Part shown: piece after piece, positions 18,527 to 28,860 of the stretch
Numbering within the stretch: the first letter of the stretch is position 1
Layout: each line of letters starts with the position of its first letter
Source: Paenibacillus sp. FSL H8-0548
Lineage (GTDB): Bacteria > Bacillota > Bacilli > Paenibacillales > Paenibacillaceae
Assembly: GCF_038630985.1 (NCBI RefSeq)
Contig: NZ_CP152049.1
Span: forward strand, 314,001 to 378,000
Reading direction: 5' to 3'
Length of the DNA: 64,000 nt
The notes under the pieces: generated by a model
What the model was told of the DNA's origin: nothing
Database searches by the model: none
The model's input: the letters and a program-made list of their open reading frames with translations, nothing else
Program-made: the position numbers and the translations under genes

Positions 18527-18765
18527 CTCCTGAAATGGGATGAGAGAATAAGCAGCTCTCCAAAAAAATGCGATTGATTATTCACATAGGCACATTGTTA
18601 TTGTCGTACCGCAACGTTAAGTGCATATGAAGAATGGCTGAACGTTTACTGAATGCTTCGCTGTGCCTGAAATGGTTTCTGCCTGAGGTTCATAAGCGAA
18701 ACATAGTAAGAGCAGCAGACGTTTATATAAGCAAGAATGGAGCTACAGGAGAGGGGTTGGTTCAG

Positions 18766-19158
18766 ATGCGCTGGATTCCTGCTGCAAGAAGCAATCAATG
18801 GTGGCTATTGGCTGGAGCATCCTCATTGTTAGTCAGTATTTTATTATGGATCATTCGATTTCTTATACTTGGCCAGCCGTTCACGGGCTTGCACGCCTTC
18901 CGATTTATGGTGCTTGCCGTCGTATTGTCTTTTTTGTTCAGCTTTACTGGCTGGCTCGGCGCAAGGAAGCTGTGGCTTCTCTCGAATATTGGCATGTTCA
19001 TAGGTCTTGTACTGATGGCTATGTATTCACGCAATATGACTGGCTGGGAGGATTTAATCAGCTTGCTTGTTTTTCTGGAGGCAGTTGCGGCAGGTGTCGC
19101 GGCAGGCTTGCTCGTTGAAGGGGCCTACCTTATTTTGAAACTAACAAGAAGAAAATAA
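18766..19158 (+). CDS. Four-helix membrane protein of unknown function
   Basis: 130 residues from ATG 18766, nine bases after GAGGGG; upstream in-frame starts (18634) lack a ribosome site. Four hydrophobic segments fill nearly the whole protein, with a positively charged end (LILKLTRRK) after the last. No family is recognised. It precedes the CDF transporter by 112 bases on the same strand, but with its own spacing, so a functional link is unclear. Confidence 0.68.
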   Translation: MRWIPAARSNQWWLLAGASSLLVSILLWIIRFLILGQPFTGLHAFRFMVLAVVLSFLFSFTGWLGARKLWLLSNIGMFIGLVLMAMYSRNMTGWEDLISLLVFLEAVAAGVAAGLLVEGAYLILKLTRRK

Positions 19159-19270
19159 TGACGCGGAAACAGTCGGAAATGTGGATAGTTCATTAAAAAA
19201 TCTTCCATGTGTAGAATGTTTTGTCGGCAACGGTGGTAAGGTAACAATACACAAACCTTAGGGGGCGAAA

Positions 19271-20257
19271 ATGAATTCGACATCACAAGGACAAGGGTTT
19301 TGGGTACTAGTTAAGAAAGGAAATAAATCATCTGCCATAGCGATGATTGGAAATGCGATTATTGCCGTTATTAAAGGCTTCGCCGCTTCCTTCAGCGGCA
19401 GCGGGGCGATGTTTGCTTCCTCTATGCATTCATTGGCAGACGCAGTAAATCAGGGCTTTGTCTTTGCTGGCAGCATTCTCTCTGAGAAAAAGCCGACACC
19501 GCGGTTTCCGACCGGTTTTGGACGCGTCATTAATATTTTCTGTATGATTGCTGTTATCGTCGTTACCGTTATGGCTTACGAAACGATACGCGAGGGTTGG
19601 CATTTAATTCAGCATCCTGTGGCAAGCGAAGGCATTTGGCTCAATATTGGGGTGCTGCTGGTTAACCTTATTGTGGATGGGTTGATATTAATAAAAGCGA
19701 TGAAAGAAATACTGACGGAAGCGAAGGTAGAAGCAAGTGGATTTAAGATTATGCGCGCTGCTTTCAAAAATGTAGGCCGTTCAGCACCTGCGACAAGATT
19801 AGTGTTTTATGAGGATATCGTTGCCGTAACTGGAGCTTTTCTGGCTATGGTTGCGGTCATTGTTGTCTCCTTAACTACCTTTGAAGTGATGGATGGTCTG
19901 GTGACCATACTGATCGGATTGCTGATGGTTGGTGTCGCCTTTCGAGTCGGTTATGATAATATGGTCGGTTTGATCGGCGTCTCTGCTCCGAAGGAAGTAT
20001 CCGATAAGGTTTCCAACATCATATTATCTGAGCCTCTGGTGACTGATATTTATCAATTGCGTATTTTGCAGGAAGGGCGCTATTATCACGTTGAGGCCAT
20101 GATGGAGCTAAAGCCGGGATTAACGCTTGCCGATGCAGATGACATCAAATTTAAAGTTCGTGATCGACTGCTCCAGGACACTGACATCACCGATGCTATT
20201 TTAGGCATAATTGAGGATGATGGCGTGAAAAGCTGGACTCCTATTGCTAAAAAATAA
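19271..20257 (+). CDS. Cation diffusion facilitator family transporter
   Basis: A 328-residue CDF protein with six membrane segments. The metal site of the second helix is HSLAD (SSMHSLADAVNQ), matching the HxxxD of zinc/manganese exporters, and the cytoplasmic C-terminal ferredoxin-like domain (about 230-310) follows. TAGGGGGCG precedes the ATG. It would export Zn2+, Mn2+ or a similar divalent cation by proton antiport; the metal cannot be assigned from sequence alone. Confidence 0.88.
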   Translation: MNSTSQGQGFWVLVKKGNKSSAIAMIGNAIIAVIKGFAASFSGSGAMFASSMHSLADAVNQGFVFAGSILSEKKPTPRFPTGFGRVINIFCMIAVIVVTVMAYETIREGWHLIQHPVASEGIWLNIGVLLVNLIVDGLILIKAMKEILTEAKVEASGFKIMRAAFKNVGRSAPATRLVFYEDIVAVTGAFLAMVAVIVVSLTTFEVMDGLVTILIGLLMVGVAFRVGYDNMVGLIGVSAPKEVSDKVSNIILSEPLVTDIYQLRILQEGRYYHVEAMMELKPGLTLADADDIKFKVRDRLLQDTDITDAILGIIEDDGVKSWTPIAKK

Positions 20258-20277
20258 CAAGATCAAACCACGATGAA

Positions 20278-20325
20278 ATGCACCCCATTTGTTAGACAGC
20301 ATCTAACGAATGGGGTGCATTTTTG
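20278..20325 (+). terminator. Intrinsic terminator after the CDF gene
   Basis: 19-bp stem beginning ATGCACCCCATT, short loop, T5. Confidence 0.88.
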
Positions 20326-20454
20326 TGGACTTTGGTGGCAGGAGAACGCTGCTAGCGCTTCCTTCAACGGTGAGTATTAGCAGTATTAGCTCATAACGCG
20401 ATTGCAGCCTTCCTCGGCCCGATAATGCCATCCTTTGCGCAGATCCACTGCACA

Positions 20455-20631
20455 AAATACAACAGAAACCTGACATGAGAGCTGATTTGGACAGCTACAT
20501 TGTAATAATGCAGCAGGAGTAACGCCTAACGGGCGATTTCCTCCGAAAAATAGGTAAACTACTGCAGAAAGTACAGTGTAGGCCAAAGTTTGGTCAATCC
20601 GTATCGAATCTATTGCAGAAAGTGCAGCGTA
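20455..20631 (+). repeat. Dispersed intergenic element, copy 1
   Basis: Shares ordered blocks with copies at 44330 and 54277 (minus strand): ACTGCAC, AAACCTGACATGAGAG, GCTACATTGTAATAATGCAG and CTGCAGAAAGTACAGTGTA. The remainder of the 20326-20772 gap shows no convincing gene. Confidence 0.6.
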
Positions 20632-20769
20632 ACAGCAGCATGCTCATAGCGTTTGTCGGCGACAATTGGGATAGCAGCTGATGCTTTTCAATAGATAAGC
20701 TTGCGAAAGTCTTTAATTACCTGTATATGGTAAAATAAACTTGCTCCTAAATCCCATATAGAGAGGATC

Positions 20770-21324
20770 GTGTTGCGTTCTATGATTTCAATTGGTATTG
20801 CTGGAGGGTCTGGCAGCGGAAAAACAACCTTAAGCAGGTTTTTAGCTAGCGGATTGAGTGAATATAAGGTGAAAATGATTCATATGGACAAGTACTACAA
20901 GGAGAAAAGGCCGATTGCGACAGCTCCCTTCTCAGGAAAGCAATATGAAGATTTTAATCACCCGAGCGCCATACATATGGATAAGGTACTGGAAGATTTT
21001 CAATACGCTGCATTAAAGGAAGACGTTGTCATTATTGAGGGCTTTCTACTGTTTCATGATGCTAGGCTAAGAGAAAATATGGATTATAAAATATTTGTGG
21101 ATTGCCCCTCCGATGAGAGGCTTGCCAGGAGACTGGACAATTTCGTGAATGGCCGTTACTCGCGCGAAGAGGTGATTAATGAATATTTGGAGCTGGTCCG
21201 ACATAGGCATGATGAGTATGTGGAGCCGACTCGTTGGTATGCGGATCTGATTATGAACGGTTCCAAGGGCAATCAGAAAGGCAGTCAAATCGTGCTGGAG
21301 TGGCTGTTGCAGAAGCTGGGATGA
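20770..21324 (+). CDS. Uridine kinase-like P-loop nucleoside kinase
   Basis: A 184-residue P-loop protein: GIAGGSGSGKTT (Walker A), HMDKYYKEKRP as the substrate/Asp site, and VIIEGFLLFHD (Walker B region), with a VRHRHDEYVEP lid segment. It is shorter than Udk (about 210) and nearer the unspecified uridine/pantothenate kinase-like group, so the phosphate acceptor is not certain. Starts at GTG 20770 or, with better spacing from GAGAGG, TTG 20773. It is 17 bases upstream of the CcdC-like gene. Confidence 0.8.
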   Translation: MLRSMISIGIAGGSGSGKTTLSRFLASGLSEYKVKMIHMDKYYKEKRPIATAPFSGKQYEDFNHPSAIHMDKVLEDFQYAALKEDVVIIEGFLLFHDARLRENMDYKIFVDCPSDERLARRLDNFVNGRYSREEVINEYLELVRHRHDEYVEPTRWYADLIMNGSKGNQKGSQIVLEWLLQKLG

Positions 21325-21341
21325 ATTGGATGGAACAATGA

Positions 21342-21779
21342 ATGAAAAGAAACTTCTATAAGCCGATTCGCGGTGATGGAAGAAGGATTTTGATGCCTTT
21401 GTTATTTATGCTGCCAGGTGTATTTCTATTGTTAGAGCCGAGTGTTCATGCGCCGCTCTATGATTGGTTAATCGCTGCTTTATTAGGGCTTGTACTATCG
21501 CTGCCGCTAATTTGGACGACTAACTATGAGGTGCGTGACGACAATCAGATCTATGCGAAGCGGAACATCGGGTTTGTGTTTGCCTTTATCGTAGTTATAG
21601 CTATACGCTTTGTCCTGCGCAGCTATTTGAGTATGATTGAACCGCAAACGTTGGCTGCCTTATTTATGCTTGTAGCCTTTTCCTATATATTGCCTTGGCG
21701 AATCGTATCGTACTTGAAGTTCCGTAAGCAGCTGCAGCTGCGTTCTGTACAAAATAATGCTGGTGAAGGAAGCATTTAA
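21342..21779 (+). CDS. CcdC-like membrane protein
   Basis: A 145-residue protein with four membrane segments and the charged turn TNYEVRDDNQIYAKRN typical of the CcdC/YneJ family, which is linked with cytochrome c maturation by genome context though its activity is unknown. ATG 21342 follows a weak ribosome site and lies close behind the kinase gene, so the two are probably co-transcribed. Confidence 0.72.
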   Translation: MKRNFYKPIRGDGRRILMPLLFMLPGVFLLLEPSVHAPLYDWLIAALLGLVLSLPLIWTTNYEVRDDNQIYAKRNIGFVFAFIVVIAIRFVLRSYLSMIEPQTLAALFMLVAFSYILPWRIVSYLKFRKQLQLRSVQNNAGEGSI

Positions 21780-21807
21780 GCTATGCTTTCTTTTTTTTGC
21801 TTCTAAA

Positions 21808-21826
21808 GTTAACGTTAACGTTAACT
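21808..21826. promoter_or_regulatory. Iterated GTTAAC palindrome before the MerR pseudogene
   Basis: GTTAACGTTAACGTTAAC is three abutting hexamer palindromes about 50 bases before the MerR start. It could be an operator or part of its promoter; no direct evidence. Confidence 0.35.
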
Positions 21827-21875
21827 GTAACTAGGCGTATGCTATGAGTGCTAAAATTATGGAGGTGCGGACATT

Positions 21876-22301
21876 TTGGAATTGTTAAAAATAGAAGAGG
21901 TAGCCAAACGAACAGGCTTAACCAAGCGAGCGATTCGCTATTATGAGGATATTGGACTTATCTCAGCTCCGGAGAGGTCACAGGGTGGTATGCGGCTATA
22001 TTCGGAGGAAGACATATAGAAAATTAATAAAATATTGCTAGTAAGAGAGGTGCTGGGCTTCTCGCTCTCAGAGATTCAGCAATATTTGGAGCTTCAAGCC
22101 GTGATTGAGCAGCAAAAAAGTGACTATCATTCGACAGAGGACCGTGCAGCGCGCCGATTGAAGCTCATCGATATATCGAAGATACTCCAGGATGAACTGA
22201 CGATGATCGATAATAAGCTTGCAAGAATGGCGCAATTTAAAGATGAATTAATAGAGTATGAGAATAGGGTGCTGAACGCTATTGATCGTCTAGAGGAATA
22301 G
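21876..22301 (+). pseudogene. MerR-family regulator interrupted by an in-frame TAG
   Basis: TTG start nine bases after GGAGGTG. The protein begins with a complete MerR helix-turn-helix (RTGLTKRAIRYYEDIGL) and continues into a dimerisation coiled coil ending NAIDRLEE. Codon 48 is TAG (22017-22019) in SEEDI-stop-KINKIL, where a glutamine (CAG) would be natural, so a single C-to-T transition explains it. The rest of the frame is intact to 22301. It lies directly before a decayed DHA2 transporter, the target such a regulator would control. Confidence 0.88.
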
Positions 22302-22305
22302 GAGC

Positions 22306-23206
22306 ATGAATGCTCCTATCGGTATTATCGCTGTTATCGTCGCAGCGAAATATATTCCTAATTATCGTTTAAGCAAAGGCATCAAACTGGATTGGATAGG
22401 GTTTGCTTCGGTGGTCATCGGAACTAGCGCGCTGCTGGTCGCTTTTAGCGTGGCACATAGCTGGGGCTGGGCAAGCTGGGAGACGCTCGGAATGCTTGCG
22501 GCAGGCATACTTATACTCACTTATTTCATACGGCGGACGCTGCGCGTCAGCAATCCTTTACTAAATTTAAGTGTGCTGAAAATTTCACGCTTTACGTACG
22601 GTCTTATTCTCAATTGCTGCATTACGATTTCACTGTATGCAGCTGCGTTGTTAATTCCCGTATTTATGCAAACGGTAAAAGGAGAATCCAGCCTAACGAC
22701 TGGACTCATCATGCTGCCAGGAACGCTGGCGATGACTCTAGTTTCACTTGCCGCGGGTAAGCTTTATGGTAAAGTTGGGCCGGCGCGTTTAATTTTAGTA
22801 GGCCTTGTTCTTATGGGCATCGCGACTTGGGAGCTTAGTCATGCAAATGCTGCCACCAGCGCATTATTTATAACCGTCTGGCTGATCATCCGTTATAATA
22901 GGTATCGGCTTCAGCAATATGCCGGTAATGAATGCGGCAATGTCAGCTGTGCCAAGCGTAAACTCAGGCCATGCCTCTGCAGTAATGAACTGGATCAGGC
23001 AGGGGTCGTCGGCGCTGTCAATTAGCTTGTTCAGCTCCATATTGTCGGCACGGACGATCTCTCATATGAAATCGGGCGACGTATCGGAGACCGCTGCTCT
23101 TTCCCTTAGCGTGCAGGACGTCTTCGTGATTGGAACGATCATAATTATCGTTTCCTTGCCGCTTATTCTGTTGCTGCGGGAACCGAAGAAGGCTGCCTCA
23201 GCATAA
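22306..23206 (+). pseudogene. DHA2-type MFS transporter, N-terminally deleted and frameshifted
   Basis: Homology starts abruptly at NAPIGIIAVIVA, equivalent to about residue 184 of the intact relative at 46155-47633 (TVPIGILALIIG), so roughly the first six membrane helices are missing. One extra base near 22892 moves the frame: the correct continuation (IGIGFSNMPVMNA) is read from the next frame through to the stop at 23206. The deletion joins directly to the MerR stop codon. The protein would be non-functional. Confidence 0.88.
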
Positions 23207-23253
23207 GTGTCTCAAAAACAGCAAATTCAGAGGTTATTTCTGTCCTTTTGAGA

Positions 23254-23512
23254 TAGATCTATTTCATCTCAAATCAATGTATAACCCTCATTTTGAGGGG
23301 GATAAACGGAATTTAGGTCTATTTACTAGACTTATTTTTGTCCTTTAGACTGAATTAATGGAAATAGGTCTAAAATTTAGATCTATTTCATCTCAAATCC
23401 ATATATAACCCTCATTTTGATGGGATAAACGGAAATAGGTCTATTTACTAGATCTATTTTTGTCTTGTGGACTGAATTGATGGGAATAGGTCTAAAATTT
23501 AGATCTATATAA
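23254..23512. repeat. Tandem 122-124-bp repeat, two units plus a third cut by IS4
   Basis: TAGATCTATTTCATCTC recurs at 23254 and 23378, and TAGATCTAT at 23500; blocks such as ATAACCCTCATTTTGA and GATAAACGGAA repeat in order. The third unit stops where the IS element begins. No coding potential. Confidence 0.85.
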
Positions 23513-25034
23513 CTCAACTTTCGCAGCCTGAAATTGGCAAGTAAGCCTTGATGTAATTGGGCAAAGCGGAGATCCAGAGCTGTAGTTGACTTTTTATCAT
23601 AGCGGATAGCTTTTTGCCGACTTGATTAGCGATTTCGTTCATCAATTCCACCAGTTGCTGTAAAGCCACTGCCCAGTCCAAAGAACCGACTTCATCGCAT
23701 AGCAAATAAAACAGTCCACCGAGCGTCCGTTGATCGGTACTTTGCCGATGCTGCCAAGCCAGCAGAATATAACGGGAAAAGACAATCGTAGTATGGCTAA
23801 TGAGCAGATCGTAGGAGCGACCTTGGAACTCTTTTTGCAGGCGCAGCAAGGATTTAGCGCATTTGAAAAAAACCTCGATGTCCCAGCGAAGAGCGTAGAT
23901 TTGAATGATTTCCGGTGCCGTCAGTGTGAGATCCGTCGATAGAATCGCGAGCCACTCGTTTTTCTTGGAGCGATGGCGAACAAAGACCACGACGACTGGA
24001 ATACCGGGAACCAGTTCCGTATGAATCTGACGCAAAATATTCCGTTGCTTCCCTTGGACTTGCGTTGCAGATCGGTAAAGACCTTTGAGATCGACCCGCT
24101 TGCCCTGAACGAGATATCGCTTGTTGTCGTTTTTCACCATGCCAATGACATGAAGACCTCGTTCCACCACTCGCTCGATTAAGGGCGCATGAGTGAACCA
24201 ACTGTCCATGAGTACGTAAGACGCAGAAACACCCGAGGCGATGGCCCGATCCAGCAGTTCAGAAACCAGATGCGGGGCCGAAAGCAGAGCTTCTTTCCGG
24301 CGTTTGTACCCAGTGGATCGCTTATCGATTCCCGGATGAATACCGGTCAGTCCAGCCTTCACAGAACTGAGCAGGGCGAAGTCCAGAGGGAGAAATGTAT
24401 GGCCGTCCGACCAGCCTAAAGTCAGCATACGGAACCCCTTATAATAAGCACCGGTGGCGTGATCCTTGAACCGAGCGAGAAGTTCTACCGCTTTGCTGCG
24501 ATTTCGTTCAAACATGGAATCGTCGACAATAAACACGGAAGTTCGTGTGACGGAGGTCAAGGTTTCGACTCGCTGAACGGTGTCACTGCTGAGAGAAGTC
24601 AAGAAACGCCGCCAAGCAAATCCGCTGTGATTAAGAAACCGGTAGACGGCATCTTTGCCAGGAAAGGCTTCACTTTTGGAACTTTCGAGCAGACGAAACC
24701 AGTTCTTCTGATGAAAGAGAAGGACAAAAACGAGCATAAATAGATGGGAACAGGTATAGCCAAAAGTCTTTTTGAATCCTGCATTTCTCAGGTGCTTCAG
24801 TACACCGAGTTCCTGAAAAGCAGGCCTCATTTCAGGTGGGAGTTGATCTAGGGACGACTTTTGCTTTATCATGGAAGGGACACCTCTTCTTTGGTTTAGT
24901 GGATCTCGACAATCTCACTTTACCAAATGAAGCGGTGTTTTTCTATGTTGGCAAGATCGTTACTTAAACCAGCTTTACCTTAACACCGGATTGGAGTCAA
25001 CTCGGTTTTGACTCTGCGAAAGTTGAGTATATAA
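23506..25034. mobile_element. IS4-family insertion sequence with target duplication
   Basis: Inverted ends CTCAACTTTCGCAG (23513) and CTGCGAAAGTTGAG (ending 25027) bound a 1515-bp element holding one intact transposase. TATATAA directly flanks both ends (23506-23512 and 25028-25034), a 7-bp target duplication (or 5 bp if the terminal A/T belongs to the ends). Intact ends, duplication and ORF indicate a recent insertion. Confidence 0.9.
23514..24872 (-). CDS. IS4-family DDE transposase
   Basis: 452 residues. First catalytic Asp in VFIVDDSMFER, second in YVLMDSWFTH, and the IS4 YREK signature with exact spacing in YALRWDIEVFFKCAK (Y-2-R-3-E-6-K). Full length for the family, no frameshift, so probably active. 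It spans nearly the whole element and ends one base inside the left inverted repeat. Confidence 0.95.
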   Translation of the reverse strand: MIKQKSSLDQLPPEMRPAFQELGVLKHLRNAGFKKTFGYTCSHLFMLVFVLLFHQKNWFRLLESSKSEAFPGKDAVYRFLNHSGFAWRRFLTSLSSDTVQRVETLTSVTRTSVFIVDDSMFERNRSKAVELLARFKDHATGAYYKGFRMLTLGWSDGHTFLPLDFALLSSVKAGLTGIHPGIDKRSTGYKRRKEALLSAPHLVSELLDRAIASGVSASYVLMDSWFTHAPLIERVVERGLHVIGMVKNDNKRYLVQGKRVDLKGLYRSATQVQGKQRNILRQIHTELVPGIPVVVVFVRHRSKKNEWLAILSTDLTLTAPEIIQIYALRWDIEVFFKCAKSLLRLQKEFQGRSYDLLISHTTIVFSRYILLAWQHRQSTDQRTLGGLFYLLCDEVGSLDWAVALQQLVELMNEIANQVGKKLSAMIKSQLQLWISALPNYIKAYLPISGCES

Positions 25035-25204
25035 CTTGAACTTGAAAAATGAAGGTTTAGCGAAGCGAGAGGATCGTTCTGGAGAAACGAAGTGTTCGCC
25101 TTTGCAGCCATATTCTTACCTTTAAATGTCTTAGGAAATCAAAGAATCTGGCTGCAACCATGATTGTAAGAATGATCTTCTCGCGCAGCGCCCAAAACGT
25201 AAAT
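25028..25204. repeat. Partial copy of the 54063-54602 inverted-repeat element
   Basis: Starts TATATAACTTGAACTTG, like the element end at 54063. 25099-25204 matches 54477-54583 with few changes (TTTGCAGCC, CCTTTAAATGTCTTAG, AATCTGGCTGCAA, GCGCCCAAAACGTAAAT). The right inverted repeat is missing; the copy stops just before the fucosidase stop codon. Confidence 0.7.
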
Positions 25205-25215
25205 AGATGTATTTT

Positions 25216-27603
25216 CTACGCTGTAGTTATGAGATAGGTCTTCCCTGCTTTGGTTGCAAAGGTATAAACCCCATCTTTGCTGCTCTGGCACGCGACCGTA
25301 GTATCATCACAGGCTACAAATAGAGGTATGGATGAACGGATGCTGCACTGCTCGCCTTGCACAGACTGGATTTTTGCGCTGGAGAGACGGCCCTCGGACC
25401 AAGCTAGTGTAACTGTAAAACCGCCGCGAGCGCGAAGCCCCCAAGCATTTCCCTCGGGCCATGCATCGGGCAAGGCGGGAAGCAAACACAGCTCATTAAG
25501 GTGTGATTGGAGCAGCATCTCAACGATACCGGCTGTCACGCCGAAATTACCGTCAATTTGAAATGGCGGGTGAGCATCGAATAAATTGACGTAAACACCA
25601 CCGCGTGTAAAATCCATTTTACCGTCATCCTCGACAAGCTTCAGAAGATTCGAGATGAGGGAGAAGGCACGATTGCCGTTTTGGAAGCGGGCCCATAGGT
25701 TAACCTTCCAGCCGAGGCTCCAGCCTGTTCCCCCGTCACCGCGCCTCTCAAGAGAGAGTCGTGCTGCATGAATCAGCTCAGATTCTTCATTCGCATGCAA
25801 TCCCTCGCCGGGGAAAATGTCATATAGATGAGAGACATGCCGATGCTGCTCATCCTCATCACCGTAATCCTCGGACCATTCCTGCAACTGACCGTATCGT
25901 CCGATTTGGTGCTTAGGGAGACGAGCAAGGATGTTAGCAAGCTGATTAGCGAAGGGCTCATCCGTTTGAAGCAGCCGCGAAGCCTCGATGCAGTGCGTGA
26001 ACAACTCACGTATGAGGCTGATGTCCATCGCTGCTCCTTTGCTAAGTGAAGGAATGCGTCCATCTTCTAGAACAAACCGATGCTCTGGCGAAGTAGAAGG
26101 AGAAGTTGTAAGTCCACCCTTACCGTCCTCGATAAGCCAATCCATGCAAAATAGTGCAGCACTGCGCATAACGGGATAGGCATGCTCACGCAAATAGTGG
26201 ATGTCCCTGCCGAAGCTATAATGCTCCCATAAGTGTGCACAGACCCAGACACCGCCCATCGGCCAATTGGCCCAGAGCGGATTGCCATGCCCATAATCGC
26301 CCGGAGGAGCGGACTGCCGCCAAATATCCGAGTTATGATGAGCCGTCCAGCCCCGGCACCCATAGTTGGTTAGCGCTGTCTGTTCTCCTGTAACAGCAAG
26401 CTCGCGTATGAATTCAAGCAGCGGCAGATGGCAGGATGCGAGGCCAGCTGCTTCAGCGGGCCAATAATTCATTTGCAGATTGATATTGAGTGTATAATTG
26501 CAGCTCCATATTGGCCGTGCATCCGCATTCCAAATCCCTTGTAGATTGGCAGGCTGAGAGCCAGGCCGGGAAGAGGCGATGAGCAGGTAGCGACCGTATT
26601 GAAAAATCAGCTCAATGAGCCGCGGATCCTGTGCTCCGTACTCTATAAGTCTACGATCGGTAGTAAGGCCAGCAGGAGCGGGCGATTGACCAAGTTGAAT
26701 GCCAGCTGTTCCATAGAGCGGGCGGTAATCATCAAGATGCGCTTGCAGAAGCGCATCGTCCGTATGAGATAGAGCAGTGTGGAGCGTCTTAGTCGTGAGC
26801 AGCTCGGGATTGCTGCCTGTTTCTCCCGCAGGAATACGATCAAATCCGTTAAAGCTCGTTGCTGCAGTAAACAGCAGTGTCACGGCCGTTGCTCCTTCGA
26901 TATGAAGGCCGCTTGCATCGGTGCGCCAGCTGCCGCCTCCTTCGAGGCGAAAGCCGAGTCGTCCGACGAAGCGCATGGCGCTCGTTGCTCCTTCTTCTCC
27001 ATAGCGAATGGGTTGATCCGTATCGTAATAATTAGGATCTACCTCTTCGGGACAATAGCCCTGCAAGCTTAGCCCATCGTCGCTGTAGGACATCAAGGAT
27101 CGCAGCGGGCTATCCAGAGATGCACGGAAGCTGAGCAGGCCAGGCTTGCTCGTACGCAGTCGTATGACGATGACTTGGTCAGGATAAGAGGCAAACACCT
27201 CGCGTGTATGAATCGTTTCACCGATGCGGAAGGAGGTACGAGCTACCGCATTAGCGAGGTCAAGCTCACGCGTATAATCGCTAACAAAAAAACCGTGAAA
27301 AAAGCGAAGATGCAGATCGCCGAGCGGCATATAGGACTGCGTATAGGGCCCCATCATCGCAGACTTGCTAAGCTGTTCTGCTTCTTCATATCGGCCCTCA
27401 TCTAGTAGATTGCGCAATCTTGGAAGAGCCTCGCGAGCCTTTGGATTGTTCCAATCCCGCGGGTATCCTGACCATAGCGTATCCTCATTCAGCTGAATAC
27501 GTTCAAGATCAATGCCGCCAAACACCATGCCTCCCAGTTTTCCATTGCCGATGGGCAGCGCCTCGGTCCAAAGGCGTGCCGGTTTATCGTATGTGAGCTT
27601 CAT
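25216..27603 (-). CDS. GH95-family alpha-L-fucosidase
   Basis: 795 residues, full length for GH95. N-terminal beta domain beginning with the typical [18 protein letters not shown] and LNEDTLWSG, then an (alpha/alpha)6 barrel with the family landmarks TSPSTSPEH (acid Glu), [13 protein letters not shown] and FQIDGNFG (conserved Asp). GH95 enzymes hydrolyse alpha-1,2-linked L-fucose, with some members acting on L-galactose, with inversion. There is no signal peptide, so it acts on imported glycans such as xyloglucan or fucosylated oligosaccharides. It lies 75 bases downstream of the oxidoreductase gene and is probably co-transcribed with it. Confidence 0.93.
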   Translation of the reverse strand: MKLTYDKPARLWTEALPIGNGKLGGMVFGGIDLERIQLNEDTLWSGYPRDWNNPKAREALPRLRNLLDEGRYEEAEQLSKSAMMGPYTQSYMPLGDLHLRFFHGFFVSDYTRELDLANAVARTSFRIGETIHTREVFASYPDQVIVIRLRTSKPGLLSFRASLDSPLRSLMSYSDDGLSLQGYCPEEVDPNYYDTDQPIRYGEEGATSAMRFVGRLGFRLEGGGSWRTDASGLHIEGATAVTLLFTAATSFNGFDRIPAGETGSNPELLTTKTLHTALSHTDDALLQAHLDDYRPLYGTAGIQLGQSPAPAGLTTDRRLIEYGAQDPRLIELIFQYGRYLLIASSRPGSQPANLQGIWNADARPIWSCNYTLNINLQMNYWPAEAAGLASCHLPLLEFIRELAVTGEQTALTNYGCRGWTAHHNSDIWRQSAPPGDYGHGNPLWANWPMGGVWVCAHLWEHYSFGRDIHYLREHAYPVMRSAALFCMDWLIEDGKGGLTTSPSTSPEHRFVLEDGRIPSLSKGAAMDISLIRELFTHCIEASRLLQTDEPFANQLANILARLPKHQIGRYGQLQEWSEDYGDEDEQHRHVSHLYDIFPGEGLHANEESELIHAARLSLERRGDGGTGWSLGWKVNLWARFQNGNRAFSLISNLLKLVEDDGKMDFTRGGVYVNLFDAHPPFQIDGNFGVTAGIVEMLLQSHLNELCLLPALPDAWPEGNAWGLRARGGFTVTLAWSEGRLSSAKIQSVQGEQCSIRSSIPLFVACDDTTVACQSSKDGVYTFATKAGKTYLITTA

Positions 27604-27678
27604 CTGCGCTTCTCCCTTCAGCGTGCCTATACTTTCAATACAACTATCAGCGTTGCCGGATTGCAGCCGTAATCGTTA

Positions 27679-28755
27679 TTAGATACCGAATTCCTGCAGC
27701 ACATCATCAATTTTCACCGGCACGCCGCCTGCGCGGGCGCTTCTTTCCATCGCGAGCATCAGCCCTAGCGTACGAATGGCTTCTGCAGCATCGGGAAGTG
27801 GCGAAGAACCATGATCTAGGCAGTCTGCAAAATATTCGATGTAATTTTGGTATTCGCCTGCATGGTGGCTTTTTCCCTCAAAACGGAAATAATAATCGTT
27901 TTTCTCCTCGAACGTTTGCGTGACCGGATCTTCACCGGCAAAGTGAGCGTGGTATTGCAAATTGGAATATTCAGAGCGCGATGTTCCGTTTGTTCCGCGA
28001 AGAACGCACGCAATGGAAGGTTCGACATGCTGCCCAAGCGTTGGAAGCGTGTAATCACCGGCAATTTGCGCGATTTGTCCGGAGGGATTGCGCAGCAGGA
28101 AGCGCAGCGAATCCCAAGCGTCCATGCCATGCTCCTTCGTATTGTCGCTCGTTAGGGCATAGCCCGTTACTTCGCTTACGTCCGGCAAATACCAGCGAAC
28201 CATGTCTACCGCATGGATCATGAAGCCATACATCCAGCTAAACCCCTTTTGCTTGCTCCAGCCCTTGTCAAGAAACCAACGTCCGTCAGTAATATAATGC
28301 GACTCTACGACGGATAAAGCGCCATGCTTGCCGGCTTCATAGTCACGGCGCTGATGGAGCATTGGCTCGAAGAAGCGTGTGCTTTGTCCTACGAACAGCT
28401 TGCGATCCGTGGCTCCGCATAAGCGAAGCAGCTCTGCCGCATCATCCAGGGATGGCAGCACCGGCTTCGTGCAGATGACATGCTTGCCAGCTTTGATTGC
28501 TTGACGGATATGAGTAAAGTGCAGCTGATCGGGCGTATAGATCGCGATAACATCAATGTCTGGATTTTGCAGCAGCTCATCATAGTTTGTTGTCCAGCTG
28601 GAGAAGCCAAATTCCTTCTCGCGGGCACGGCATAGCTCCTCGTTCAAATCGCATACCGCTTCCAAGCTCCAGCGATCACTTTGCAATGCAGCGGACATAA
28701 TACTGCGGCCTTCGCCAAGCCCAATTACACCAAGCTTATATTTTTTTGTCATCAT
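27679..28755 (-). CDS. Gfo/Idh/MocA-family oxidoreductase
   Basis: 358 residues. N-terminal Rossmann fold (GVIGLGEGRSIM), the family's active-site lysine in VICTKPVLPS (the usual EKP reads TKP), and a C-terminal alpha/beta domain with HAVDMVRWYLPD. These enzymes oxidise sugars or cyclitols with NAD(P). The substrate is probably a sugar released by the neighbouring fucosidases, though this is inference. Its promoter region is shared divergently with the gene at 29064. Confidence 0.88.
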   Translation of the reverse strand: MMTKKYKLGVIGLGEGRSIMSAALQSDRWSLEAVCDLNEELCRAREKEFGFSSWTTNYDELLQNPDIDVIAIYTPDQLHFTHIRQAIKAGKHVICTKPVLPSLDDAAELLRLCGATDRKLFVGQSTRFFEPMLHQRRDYEAGKHGALSVVESHYITDGRWFLDKGWSKQKGFSWMYGFMIHAVDMVRWYLPDVSEVTGYALTSDNTKEHGMDAWDSLRFLLRNPSGQIAQIAGDYTLPTLGQHVEPSIACVLRGTNGTSRSEYSNLQYHAHFAGEDPVTQTFEEKNDYYFRFEGKSHHAGEYQNYIEYFADCLDHGSSPLPDAAEAIRTLGLMLAMERSARAGGVPVKIDDVLQEFGI

Positions 28756-28860
28756 ATCGTCTCACCATTCCTTCATGTGTAGTAGTTGTAGGCAAAGTAT
28801 AACGAATAGCGGGTTCGCCCGCTTGTCAGGAGATGCGCAAGGATTTGCGATTTTGTTCAA

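Noticed and set aside
20386..20586. 66-residue minus-strand ORF
   Set aside because: Overlaps a dispersed repeat and lacks a ribosome site.
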